A DNA stretch of 64,000 nt from Paraburkholderia agricolaris. GTDB taxonomy: Bacteria; Pseudomonadota; Gammaproteobacteria; Burkholderiales; Burkholderiaceae. Position numbers and translations under genes: made by a program. The stretch covers positions 3,348,001 through 3,412,000 of the forward strand of contig NZ_QPER01000002.1 of NCBI RefSeq assembly GCF_009455635.1. The letters are read 5' to 3'. The notes beneath the pieces are model-generated. The model had not been told where the DNA came from, searched no databases, and saw nothing but the letters and a program-made list of their open reading frames with translations. This document shows positions 45,701-54,744 of this stretch, piece by piece (the first letter of the stretch is position 1; every line of letters begins with the position of its first letter).

Positions 45701-46852
45701 ATGTTGCCGCCACTGTACCGCCATCGATGGATGGACGACGAGATTGACGCTTTCCGGGAGCAAGCTCGCCGCTACATCGCTGGCGAACTGGTCCCTCATC
45801 TTGAATGCTGGCGCCGTCAGGGATACATTCCACGCGAGGTGTGGAGGCCGTTCGGGGAAATGGGCTTTCTGCTGCCGGAACTGGACGAGAAGTATGGAGG
45901 TGCCGGCGCCACGCTGGCCTATCAGCTCGTCGTTCAGGACGAATTGGCCAAGGCAGAGATTCCCGCAAACAGTGCTGTGCACTCGATCGCCGCGCACTAC
46001 ATCATCGACTACGGCACTGAAGCGCAGAAACAGCGATGGTTACCGAAGCTTGCCAGCGGTGAAATGCTGGCGGGCATCGCGTTAACTGAGCCCGGTTGCG
46101 GCTCGGATCTTAAGGCCCTGCGAACGCGGGCGCGGCGTGAAGGTGATGAGTATCTGATTGACGGTGCCAAAACCTTCATCACCAACGGATTTACGGCGAA
46201 TCTGCTTGTGGTAGCGGTCCGTACCAGCGACGCAGGCAGTCGCGGCGTCTCGCTAGTCGTGCTGGAAACGGAGAACCTGACGGGATTCCACGTTGGACGT
46301 CGGCTGAAGAAGCTGGGACAACATGCCTCCGATACCGTGGAGCTGTCCTTCGAAAACGTGCGTATCCCGGTTGATCATCTTCTGGGCGGAGCCGAAGGTG
46401 GTGGCTTCGCCCAGTTGATGAGCCAACTTCCGTATGAGCGTCTGCTACTCGCCGTGTCCGCCGCCGCCGTGATCGAGTACGCGTTAGAGCTCACGCTTGA
46501 ATATACTCAGCAGCGCAACGCGTTCGGACAACCCTTGTATGGATTCCAGAACACGCGTTTCAAGCTTGCGGAGTGCGCTACGCTCGCGCATGTCGTACGC
46601 ACCTTCGTCAACGACTGCATCCAACGCCTGCTCGACGGCACACTCGACGATACGGCGGCATACATGGCCAAATGGTGGTGCACCGAACAACAGTGCAAGG
46701 TGACCGACGAATGTCTGCAGTTATTCGGAGGATACGGCTATATGGTCGAGTACCCTATCGCAAGACTTTACGCTGACTCCAGAGTCCAGCGTATTTACGG
46801 CGGGGCGAATGAGATCGTGAAAGAACTCATTGCGCGCGGATTATCACCATGA
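45701..46852 (+). CDS. Acyl-CoA dehydrogenase, long-chain (LCAD-like) active site
   Basis: A 383-aa FAD enzyme, start 3 bp after the SDR stop. FAD-binding IALTEPGCGSDLKAL near 125 and TFITNGFTANLLVVAV are present. The usual YEGTxEI has glycine in place of the catalytic glutamate (RIYGGANEIVKELIAR), as in LCAD; the base is probably the glutamate of LPYERLLLA near residue 247, the LCAD position. It forms the first double bond in the pathway. Last gene of the beta-oxidation operon. Confidence 0.9.
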   Translation: MLPPLYRHRWMDDEIDAFREQARRYIAGELVPHLECWRRQGYIPREVWRPFGEMGFLLPELDEKYGGAGATLAYQLVVQDELAKAEIPANSAVHSIAAHYIIDYGTEAQKQRWLPKLASGEMLAGIALTEPGCGSDLKALRTRARREGDEYLIDGAKTFITNGFTANLLVVAVRTSDAGSRGVSLVVLETENLTGFHVGRRLKKLGQHASDTVELSFENVRIPVDHLLGGAEGGGFAQLMSQLPYERLLLAVSAAAVIEYALELTLEYTQQRNAFGQPLYGFQNTRFKLAECATLAHVVRTFVNDCIQRLLDGTLDDTAAYMAKWWCTEQQCKVTDECLQLFGGYGYMVEYPIARLYADSRVQRIYGGANEIVKELIARGLSP

Positions 46853-47050
46853 AACCACCGTAAATCCTATTCGCATTGCCAAGTTCCGACAGGAGCCGTT
46901 CGACTGCACGGAAACAGGCCCCAGCGGCTCCTTCGGCCGAATCGTTGTGCTGGCCGACCGCAATAATTTGGTTGATCGATTCCGGCATGGTCCTATGCGA
47001 TCAATCGCCCCGTATCCCGCTGCGGTTAGTTTGTGCAAACGCAGATGCTG

Positions 47051-47603
47051 TTATTGAGGTCCAGTTTTGAGCGTTGACTCGGACCAAGCGAACGCCGCCG
47101 TCATCTGCTCGGCCTCTTCCGTCGGCGACCGGCCGAACACGCGCTTGAATTCTCGACTGAATTGCGACGGGCATTCATAGCCGACCGTTGCCGAGGCAGC
47201 GGCTGCCGTCAGCCCGTGCGGATCATCAGCAGGCGCGCCTGGTGCAGCCGCGTCGACTTAAGATATTGAATCGGCGTCGTGTGGGTCACAGCTTTGAAAT
47301 GGCGGTGAAATGTCGGGACACTCATGCCGCTTTCGCTGCACAAGGTATCCACGTCGATACGCTTGTCGTAATCGGTGTGGATGCGGCGGAGCGCCCGCGC
47401 GATCTGGGAGAAATGACCGGTGGCCGTGAGCGACGCACGCATTGCATCGCCTTGCTCGCCGGTAAGCACCAGGAAGAATATTTCGCGCACCACCAACGGC
47501 GCGGCGATCCGGGCCTCCAACGGAGAGCCAAGCGCCTCTAAAAGACGAAGCATGGTCTTCGACAGCCGATCGTTTAGTTGGGTGGAATAGATTCCTCGTG
47601 GAG
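47051..47603 (-). pseudogene. AraC-family regulator, truncated and frameshifted
   Basis: The minus strand encodes an AraC C-terminal part: LLEALGSPLEARIAAPLVVREIFFLVLTGEQG, then the first helix-turn-helix RIDVDTLCSESGMSVPTFHRHFKAVTHTTPIQYL. After LLMIRTG a stop occurs at once, but the next frame continues [34 protein letters not shown] to the stop at 47051. One missing base (AAC-GGG-CTG to AC-GGG-CTG) explains it. The N-terminus is gone, replaced at about 47604 by the dnaE2 fragment running the other way. Two events, an indel and a junction, killed this copy. Confidence 0.85.
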
Positions 47604-49498
47604 TCTCGGGTGGCTTTCCACGTCATCTGTCGCAGCACACAGGCGGCTTCGTGATCGCGCGCGGCAAGTTGTCCCGTCTCGTGCCGGTTGAGAATGCGTC
47701 AATGCCGGGTCGCACCGTGATCCAGTGGGACAAGGACGATCTGGAAGCGCTCGGCCTGCTGAAGATCGATGTCCTCGCACTTGGCATGCTGTCGGCGATC
47801 CGCCGCGCCCTCGAGCTCGTAGCGCAGCAGCGCGGCGAGCCGTTCGAAATGCAGGACATCCCGCCCGAGGACGGAGCGACTTACGACATGATCTGCGCGG
47901 CCGACACGGTTGGCGTATTCCAGATCGAGTCGCGTGCCCAGATGAGCATGCTGCCGCGATTGAAACCGCGCGAGTTTTACGATCTCGTGATCGAAGTCGC
48001 GATCGTGCGGCCGGGCCCGGTTCAGGGCGGCATGGTGCATCCGTATCTGCGGCGGCGTCAGGGCATCGAGCCCGTCTCCTACCCGAGCCCCGAAGTCGAG
48101 CAGGCACTGAAACGCACGCTCGGCGTGCCGATCTTTCAGGAGCAGGTTATGCAGGTTGCGATGCTCGCGGCAGGTTTCAGCGCCGGCGAAGCTGATCAGC
48201 TGCGCCGCGCTGTGGCGGCATGGAAGCGCAAGGGTGGCCTGCAGCACTATCATGACCGGATCGTCGAAGGCATGCGTCAGCGCGGCTACGACCGTGAATT
48301 CGCCGAGTCCATCTTTGCCCAGATCCAGGGCTTCGGCGAGTACGGCTTTCCCGAAAGTCACGCGGCAAGCTTCGCCCTTCTCGTCTACGCAAGCTGCTGG
48401 CTCAAGCGCCATGAACCCGCAGCGTTCCTCTGCGCGATGCTGAACAGCCAGCCGATGGGCTTTTACTCGCCTTCGCAGCTTGTACAGGACGCGATGTGAA
48501 CGGCGGTCGAAATCCGACACTAAACGGCGGCGCGTGTTTTTTGAGCACGCTTGTTGCTTAGCGCTGTTTGGCGGCAAGCCTCGTAGCGGGGTCAAGGGCA
48601 AGCGGAGCTTGGCGAAGCGAACCCTTGACGTCGCGAAGGGGCGATATGCTGGGACATGGGAGCGGATTTTCGCCGCCGTTTAGTGTCGCTTTTACGCCGC
48701 CGACAACACGCGAAGCGCCACGGCGTTGGCGTGCTGCCGGTTGACGTGGCCATCAGCGGTTGGGATCCGGCCATGGAAGGCGATAACAGTATGGCGCCCG
48801 TGCGGCTCGGCATGTCCGTTGTTCGCGGCATGCGCGAGGAAACTGCCAGGCGCATTGAGGCGGCACGCGCAGTCAGGCCGTTTCGCTACGTCGCCGATCT
48901 TGCCAACCGCGCGCAACTCGACCGCCACGACCTGCAGGTGCTGGCGGCAGCGAACGCGCTCAAGCCGCTTTCCGGGGACCGCAGGCAGGCACTGTGGGCG
49001 GCAGTCGCCGCGGTGCCCGACAAGGATCTGTTGCGCGCAACGACACGCGAGGAAGAGGCGCCGGCACTCACGGCTCCGACGGAAGGACAGGACCTGATAG
49101 CGGACTACCGCTCGACTGGGCTCACTCTCGGCCGTCATCCGCTTGCACTGCTGCGCGAAAAGCTGCTGTCCATGCGGCTGATGCCCGCCGAAGCGCTGAT
49201 GCGCTACCGCAGTGGACAGCTCGCGCGGGGATGCGGGATTGTGACCGTGCGGCAGCGCCCCGGCACCGCGAACGGCGTGGTGTTCATGACGCTTGAGGAC
49301 GAGACGGGGTCGGTCAACGTCATCGTCTGGCAGTCGGTGCTCGAGCGGCAACGGCGCGAGGCGCTCGGAGCATCGCTGCTCGCTGTGTATGGCGTGTGGC
49401 AGCGCGAAGGCGACGTGACGCACCTTGTCGCACAACGGCTCGTCGACGTGTCGCATCTCCTTGGCGAACTGCCGACGGCGAGCCGCAATTTTCACTGA
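47604..49498 (+). pseudogene. dnaE2: dnaE2 (error-prone DNA polymerase), 5'-truncated and split by a miniature element
   Basis: Similarity starts abruptly at [21 protein letters not shown] (about 47604) and runs through [45 protein letters not shown] to QLVQDA at 48494. A 214-bp insert follows, then KRHGVGVLPVDVAISGWDPAM to the natural C-terminus with the OB-fold (GVVFMTLEDETGSVNVIVW). Roughly the C-terminal 560 of ~1050 residues remain, so the polymerase core is lost. Removing the insert with one copy of its 5-bp duplication restores the frame exactly. DnaE2 normally works with ImuA-ImuB in SOS mutagenesis; neither is present. Confidence 0.9.
48495..48708. mobile_element. 214-bp miniature inverted-repeat element (MITE) in dnaE2
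   Basis: The ends are 38-bp imperfect terminal inverted repeats (48495-48532 and 48671-48708), 30 of 38 identical, with the inner 18 bp perfect (CGACACTAAACGGCGGCG). They start TGT and end ACA. A perfect 5-bp target duplication CGCGA flanks it (48490-48494 and 48709-48713). Inside is another 8-bp dyad, GTCAAGGG (48591) with CCCTTGAC (48622). It has no coding capacity. TGT/ACA ends with 5-bp duplications are seen in Tn7/Tn5053- and some IS21-like elements, but the parent cannot be named here. Confidence 0.92.
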
Positions 49499-49517
49499 AA
49501 CAACGAGGAAAGACACG

Positions 49518-49817
49518 ATGGCGAACTACAACGTCCTGTTTGACGCGTAGGCGGCCGCTGAGGAAGTCATACCGCGCGTTGTCGAGCGTCATCGCTCGAA
49601 GGGCATTCTGACGTGGAAGCTGCTTCATCAGATGGAAGAGGAAGTGCTGGCCGAGGTAACGGCTGGTGGCAGGTTCAGCGACCGATTGCTGCAGATGATC
49701 TGCGCGCCGGCGGTGCTGGAATATCCGAATGACGATCGGCCTGCGTCGTTCGAGGGGCATGACTTCGTCCCGATCGTGTTCGGCGCACTGGAACGTGCAT
49801 GGCGGCAGGTTCACTAG
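49518..49817 (+). pseudogene. Small hypothetical gene with an in-frame stop
   Basis: ATG 49518 has GAGGAAAG upstream and reads MANYNVLFDA, then a TAG at 49548-49550, then a clearly coding stretch to 49817 (EEVIPRVVERHRSKGILTWKLLHQMEEEVLAEVTAGGRFSDRLLQMI...VFGALERAWRQVH). It follows dnaE2 by 19 bp. Either a one-base nonsense mutation or readthrough; a downstream start near 49635 (MEEEVL) is possible but has no good ribosome-binding site. Family unknown. Confidence 0.6.
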
Positions 49818-49976
49818 GGCGATCTTCCGGCGACTGCCAGGAGCCTGCGGGAATCCGTCTTGCTGCGGCACACATGCCATCGCCGGGAGGACGTCGTGTG
49901 CTATGGAGAACCAGACAGGCTGCTTGAACTTGTGATGGGCGCGCTCACAGCGATGAAAAGTTTTCGCATGTTCTTG

Positions 49977-50183
49977 CTATTCCAGCTCGATAACGCCCGA
50001 CTTCCAGTGCTCGTGCTTGCCGAGCTGCGTCTGCTCCGCCGCGTCCGCGACCCGCAACAAAGCGTTCGCCAGCGCCCGGAGATTCGCAGGATAAATGTCT
50101 TGCCCGTTCCCCGTAGCAGAGTCGAGCGTGACGAGCGGCGCACCGTGCCGGTCCTTGCATAGCCTGTATACGAGTTGCTTCAT
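49977..50183 (-). CDS. Small hypothetical protein (68 aa)
   Basis: ATG at 50183 with AAGGAAA ten bases upstream. Sequence MKQLVYRLCKDRHGAPLVTLDS... to HWKSGVIELE has a beta start and a helical middle (NLRALANALLRVADAAEQTQ). It looks like a genuine small plasmid-encoded protein of the kind often seen in Burkholderia; family not recognised. It ends facing the dnaE2 remnant, about 160 bp away. Confidence 0.6.
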   Translation of the reverse strand: MKQLVYRLCKDRHGAPLVTLDSATGNGQDIYPANLRALANALLRVADAAEQTQLGKHEHWKSGVIELE

Positions 50184-50222
50184 GCGGGATTTTCCTTGTG
50201 CGGCCGGAACCGCTTTTTCGAT

Positions 50223-50295
50223 TCAATACTCGTGCTTCCTGAGCAAGCGTTCAGCCTGGTCGAAGTCTCCGAAGATCGGCGGGTCGATGCGATCC
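50223..50295 (-). pseudogene. Short relic of a small gene
   Basis: A coding-like tail on the minus strand, EDRIDPPIFGDFDQAERLLRKHEY and stop at 50223, with stops just before it. It directly precedes the 68-aa gene and may be the end of a lost neighbour. The rest of 50296-50496 holds nothing I can support. Confidence 0.3.
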
Positions 50296-50496
50296 TCAAT
50301 CGCTCACGCGAGCGATCAACGTGTGCCTTGGTCGCCACGCGCTTCTAGAACGCTGTGTCGGCACGCAGCGACTCGAGACGGTCCTCGCGACGACGCATCC
50401 GCACCAAAAATGACTATGCACGCGGGTTCGCTGCGATTGCCAATAATACGGCCGCGGCAACTGTGCTCGCCACTGCATCATAATATTAGCCGCGAG

Positions 50497-51420
50497 CTAC
50501 TGACGCCCGGCGCCGGATGAACCTGTGGCAGGCCTGTCAAAGATCTGCAGGAAACCGCTCCGGATCTGCACAGCCTTTGTCCTGAGCAGGTGCTCGAAAG
50601 CGCGCTCGCGCAACTTCTGCGACTGCTCTACGAAGGCCAGCGCAGCAGACATCTCATGGGCAGCGTTTTGCGGGGTTACGCGCGTACAGCACGCCCGCTC
50701 GCGGAACTTCTTCAGCAGGCCATGATTCGGAGCGTCTGGCTGCTCATTCTCGGGTGAAGCGAGGGTTTTCACTGTCCCGTCGGACATTGGCACAAGAGGG
50801 AACAGCACACAGCCTTGAGGTTTGGCGGTCCATCGGTGCTCGCTAGCGTCGACGGCAACTTCCTCGAGAAAACACGTGCGGCGTTCCGTAAGGAAAACGC
50901 AGCCGCCTACTTCCTCGGCCTGCCGGTCGAACTGGAGCGTCGTGTGATAGAGCGGCTGGCCCGTGGCCACCGACCAGCGCGTGCTCTGCGGCTTCTTGCC
51001 AAGAAACTCGCTCGTCGCCGCATTCCTGAAGAAGTGAAAGCGCGAAACGCCGTCACAGGTGACAAGCGCCGGCGTCACGACCAGTTTTTCTTCGTCAACT
51101 CCCGCCAGCACGAACCTCATGGCGAAATGGTTCGCGAACCGGTCGAAGTGACGATCGGCGAACTGATGGATCGCCGCGACATCTCTCGCCTCGAGGAACA
51201 CTGCGTCGTCGCAACACGTTCCCCAGCAGGACGGCGGGCAAGCGAAGCCACTGACAGCCGGCGCGTCAGCTGCGGCGATGGGGATGATCTGGCGGGCGCC
51301 AGTTTCAGGCACCGTAGCAACAGGATTGCGCTCGATGCCTGCTTTCGCGGCGGCGGCCTTGGGGCGCATAAAGCCAATCAGCTTCCGCCAAAAGTTGTTC
51401 GGCGACGTTACGTTACTCAT
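50497..51420 (-). CDS. Cysteine-rich hypothetical protein (possible metal or Fe-S binding)
   Basis: A 307-aa protein with a Cys-dense block CPPSCWGTCCDDAVFLEARDV near residue 61, then CDGVSRF, and later GGCVFLTERRTCFLEEVAVDASEHRWTAKPQGCVLFPL. The pattern CxxxCxxxCC, then CxFL...C..., then KPxxCxxFP is like the YkgJ/DUF3109-type metal-chelating cluster proteins. The C-terminal part is helical. No signal peptide. I assign it as a likely zinc- or iron-binding protein of unknown role; it stands alone. Confidence 0.55.
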   Translation of the reverse strand: MSNVTSPNNFWRKLIGFMRPKAAAAKAGIERNPVATVPETGARQIIPIAAADAPAVSGFACPPSCWGTCCDDAVFLEARDVAAIHQFADRHFDRFANHFAMRFVLAGVDEEKLVVTPALVTCDGVSRFHFFRNAATSEFLGKKPQSTRWSVATGQPLYHTTLQFDRQAEEVGGCVFLTERRTCFLEEVAVDASEHRWTAKPQGCVLFPLVPMSDGTVKTLASPENEQPDAPNHGLLKKFRERACCTRVTPQNAAHEMSAALAFVEQSQKLRERAFEHLLRTKAVQIRSGFLQIFDRPATGSSGAGRQ

Positions 51421-51678
51421 CTCTTCTCAGCGAAAGGGTACTGTACCGAGGGGCTCGGAGGGAGAAGTGTCTGCGCTAGCGCGACCAAAGGAAATTCTTC
51501 CATAGCTTACGTTTCCGTCTACGCGTTACCACCGAAGCTGTGCGCCCAGCGTAAAAATGGCACCGAGTACCCGACAAAAATCGGCGAGGTGCAGCGCGAC
51601 CATCAACCTTCCGCACACAGCCACTCCTCCGCTGTTTGCCTGCTCACCACAGGCGATGCGCGCGCTTTGCCTATCTCA

Positions 51679-51924
51679 TTACGCAGGGTAATCAGGCGGC
51701 ACGAAGATGCCCGCAGACGCCGAACACTGAACAAACAAAGACGGGTCCAAGTCCGCTCCCCGCGCGATCTCACCGGGCACGGCGTGAAAAGCGTCCGCGA
51801 TTGCATAAATGCGTTTGACTTCTTCGTCGGCGACATTTGACCTCATCATCGTGGCCGCCAGCTGGCGAATCTCGATCAGCGCGCGATGCGTTGCCATCAG
51901 TTCTGTCTGCTGCTTTTTATTCAT
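51679..51924 (-). CDS. Small hypothetical protein (81 aa)
   Basis: ATG 51924 has GGAG eight bases upstream (ttGGAGaaaatccgATG), which sets the start despite an open frame above it. Product MNKKQQTELMATHRALIEIRQL... is helical with NVADEEVKRIYAIADAFHAVPGEI and ends FVPPDYPA. Composition is coding-like. The fold and function are unknown; neighbours are relics. Confidence 0.65.
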   Translation of the reverse strand: MNKKQQTELMATHRALIEIRQLAATMMRSNVADEEVKRIYAIADAFHAVPGEIARGADLDPSLFVQCSASAGIFVPPDYPA

Positions 51925-52147
51925 CGGATTTTCTCCAATTTTCTCGCCTTCCACATGCGGTGACCGCGCCGAACGGAACCCACGCAGCGCATGAGTTACA
52001 TCGCGGATAGAGTTCACGGTATGGCCTTGCGATCTACGCGTGCGCTTTTCCGATTCAACGAAGGCGACGCGCCCGATCCACAATAGACGCCGCGAGTTCG
52101 GCGGCAACGGCGGTCCGAGTGGCTTGCTGCACCCCGTGACCGTCTTA

Positions 52148-52556
52148 TCTTGCGGGGCGAGTATCTCCCCAAGTGCCCGACGATCTTCGTGGCCACGACT
52201 GCATTCGCCAACGGTTACCGAGCGACAAGCGCTATCGTTGGGAGTTCCGTAAGCACGGGCAGGAAATCGTGCTCGACGTTCCCGGCGCACTCACGCTGGA
52301 TCGCATCGGACTCATGGTTGAGGCCGCGTCCGATGGGTTGGGCTTTGCATACGTACCGGAGTCCGCGGCCCGCGAATGGCTGGATGATGGTCAAATGCAA
52401 ATGGTGCTGGAAGACTGGTGCCCGTTCATCCCAGGACTGTGCCTGTACTATCCAGGGCATCGCCACGTACCCGCTGGCCTGCGGGCGTTCATAGATGTGC
52501 TCAAGGAAACCGAGGAGTCCCGCTCGGGAGTGTCCGTTGTCGAGGAGGCCGACTGA
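52148..52556 (+). pseudogene. LysR-family regulator, C-terminal remnant
   Basis: GEYLPK near 52155 and then, one frame over, VPDDLRGHDCIRQRLPSDKRYRWEFRKHGQEI...LTLDRIGLMVEAASDGLGFAYVPESAAREWL...VLEDWCPFIPGLCLYYPGHRHVPAGLRAFIDVLKE: the second half of a LysR substrate-binding domain. The helix-turn-helix half is missing and a frameshift lies near 52165. It ends just before an IS6 left end at 52604. Confidence 0.8.
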
Positions 52557-52603
52557 CCGCTGCGGGTCGAGGTTGTGTGGAAACGCGTAGCACAGATTCG
52601 AAG

Positions 52604-53369
52604 GGTTCTGTTGCAATAGCGGAGGCGGGTATGCTGCGGGACCTTACAGAATGATGTGAACGACAATGAAAGCGCTGAGTCCGGCGGTAGCCAAAGTGCT
52701 GAAACGGTTGCACTATCCGTTCGAGACAATGTTGGTGTGCGTGCGTTGGTACGTGGCCTACCCGCTGAGCTTGCGCAATCTCGAGGGAGATGATGTCCGA
52801 ACGCTGGATCGCGGTCGATCATTCGGCCGTGCACCGGTGGGCCATCAAGCTTCTGCCGGTGCTTGAAAAAGCGTTCCGCCGCTGCAAACGCCCGGTCGGC
52901 GAGAGCTGGCGGATGGACGAAACCTATGTGAAGGTCCGGGGTTACATGGAAGTATATCTACCTCGCCGTCGACAAGGGCGGCAACACGGTTGACTTCCTG
53001 CTGCGCGCCAAGCGGGACAAGGAGGCGGCCCGACGGTACTTCGAGAAGGCCATCGACCAGAATGGCGTGCCCGAAACGGTAACCATCGTCAAGAGTGGTG
53101 CCAATCTGTCCGGGCTGCGCGCCGTGAACGCCGAGCGTGAGACGCCCATCAAGATCCGCCAGGCCAAGTATCTCAACAATATCGTGGAACAAAACCATCG
53201 GGCGATCAAGCGCCGTACCCGACCCATCTTGGGATTCAAGGAATTTCATTGTGCTCGCATCTTGTTGAGCGGCATTAAACTCATGCATATGATCGCCAAG
53301 GGGCAGATGGAAGACGCAGGCAAACTCAAGCCATCGGCCGCCCGGCAGTTCTACTCGCTGGCGATGTAA
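52604..53369 (+). pseudogene. IS6-family transposase copy, frameshifted, catalytic residue lost
   Basis: The left inverted repeat GGTTCTGTTGCAATA starts at 52604. The transposase begins at ATG 52666 (MKALSPAVAKVLKRLHYPFE) and continues in three frames: SERWIAVDHSAVHRWAIKLLPVLEKAF, GESWRMDETYVKVRG, KGGNTVDFLLRAKRDKEAARRYFEKA, KYLNNIVEQNHRAIKRRTRPILGFK. Besides the frameshifts, the second catalytic aspartate reads TIVKSGAN instead of the usual TIDKSGAN. Clearly dead. Confidence 0.85.
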
Positions 53370-53423
53370 GCAATCCTCGTCATATCGCTATCGTTCGCCC
53401 AAATCGCCTTACCGCGACAGAAC

Positions 53424-53880
53424 CTGTTCGTGACGCTACGCAGCGAGCCGTATCTGTTGTGGCGAGCCGTCGATGAGCATGCTCCCGAACTGGACGTGCT
53501 GGTGCAAAAGCGGCGCGACAAGGCAGCGGCAAAGTGCTTCTTTCTCAGGGTGCTGCGTTCAAACCTGGTGCCCCGCAAGATCGTCACCGACCGGCTGCGC
53601 AGCTATGCGGCGGCGAAGGCTGACATTCCCTAGCTCGTGCATGTGAAGCACATCTTCGTCAAAGCGGCTGCACGCATGAACAACCGTGCCGAGAACAGCC
53701 ACCAGCCGACCCGCAGGCGGGAGCGCCAGATGTGCGGATTTCGCGAAGCGCGTCGCACGCAGGCGTTTCTCTCATGCTTCGGCCCGATCCGGCAGCACTT
53801 CGCGTTGCCCAGACACCACATGAACGCGGCATGTCATCGTACCGCGCTCCAGAAACGTTTCGCGACGTGGCATGGCTGGA
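53424..53880 (+). pseudogene. IS6-family transposase copy of a second type, nonsense mutation
   Basis: Begins without its N-terminus at LFVTLRSEPYLLWRAVDEHAPELDVLVQKRRDK, reads IVTDRLRSYAAAKADIP, meets TAG at 53631, then continues HVKHIFVKAAARMNNRAENSHQPTRRRERQM and AFLSCFGPIRQHFALPRH. Same transposase type as the copies at 56.6 and 57.2 kb. N-terminal helix-turn-helix part absent. Confidence 0.8.
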
Positions 53881-54006
53881 CTGTCACTGCAGCCGGCGCC
53901 AAGGATAACCACTCGTATGCCACAAAGACCGACTGCATCGGCCAACCTGACAGAGCCGTACAGTCATATGAGAGCTGTCATCTCACCGATAGGCATGCGT
54001 ACTTCT

Positions 54007-54633
54007 TCATTGGCTTTCGATTCGCGTGCTTGATCGGGTGGACTGACGGACAACAATACCCTCAACAACACGCCGCAACCGGGAGCCGATGTGACCAATC
54101 GACATGTTCTGCGCGGCGATCTGCGCACCTTCTAAAACAAACATGATTTCGCTCGCAGTGTCCTCGGGCGCCACGAGGCCTGCGGCCTTGCTCAAGCCTA
54201 CGAGGCGTTTCCACTGGCGCGCTTTGTGTTCCTCGATCAGGCGACGCGCAGGATGATCCCGATTCGGCAGCTCCGCTATTGAGTTAATGAAAGGACAGCC
54301 GCGGTGCGACCACGCGGCCACCTGCACGGCGACTAAATCCGCCCAGCCGAGAATTTGCGCACGAGGATTGTCGGTATGGGCGGACTCGATGGCGTCAAAT
54401 GCCGCCCAGTATTCGCCTGTCACTTGGCGTAGCCACTCCACCACGAGAGCGTCTTTGGATTGGTAGTGTCGATACAGGGCCATCTTCGTGGTGCCCGCAT
54501 GAGCAGCGATCGCTTCGACGCCGGTCGCTCGGATGCCTCCGTTGTAAAACAGATCCGCTGCTGCAGCTAACACACGCTCGCGCGGCGGGAGCGGACGCCC
54601 TGCATTCGCCTGAAGAGTCTGAAGTTTTTTCAC
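54007..54633 (-). CDS. TetR-family regulator, divergent from the second amidase
   Basis: A 208-aa protein. Helix-turn-helix: RERVLAAAADLFYNGGIRATGVEAIAAHAGTTKMALYRHYQSKDALVVEWL, followed by a TetR_C ligand domain (GCPFINSIAELPNRDHPARRLIEEHKARQWKRL). It is divergent from the amidase gene, and three GGTATCAT repeats fill the space between, so self- and amidase repression is likely. A good -10 (TATAAT) for this gene lies inside the repeats, at 54664-54669 on the minus strand. Confidence 0.9.
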   Translation of the reverse strand: MKKLQTLQANAGRPLPPRERVLAAAADLFYNGGIRATGVEAIAAHAGTTKMALYRHYQSKDALVVEWLRQVTGEYWAAFDAIESAHTDNPRAQILGWADLVAVQVAAWSHRGCPFINSIAELPNRDHPARRLIEEHKARQWKRLVGLSKAAGLVAPEDTASEIMFVLEGAQIAAQNMSIGHIGSRLRRVVEGIVVRQSTRSSTRIESQ

Positions 54634-54654
54634 GATGCCTTGACAGTGAGACCA

Positions 54655-54698
54655 AACGGTATCATTATACCGCTATCGATGATACCGTTCGGTATCAT
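54655..54698. promoter_or_regulatory. TetR operator: inverted repeats AACGGTATCAT/ATGATACCGTT
   Basis: AACGGTATCAT at 54655-54665 and its exact complement at 54679-54689 form an 11-bp perfect dyad with a 13-bp gap; a third GGTATCAT is at 54691-54698. The TATAAT at 54664-54669 (minus) overlaps it, so bound TetR would block its own promoter and that of the amidase. Confidence 0.8.
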
Positions 54699-54744
54699 GT
54701 AAGTGGTTGTCGTCAACCCCCATCGCGAGCGGAGAACCATCAGA

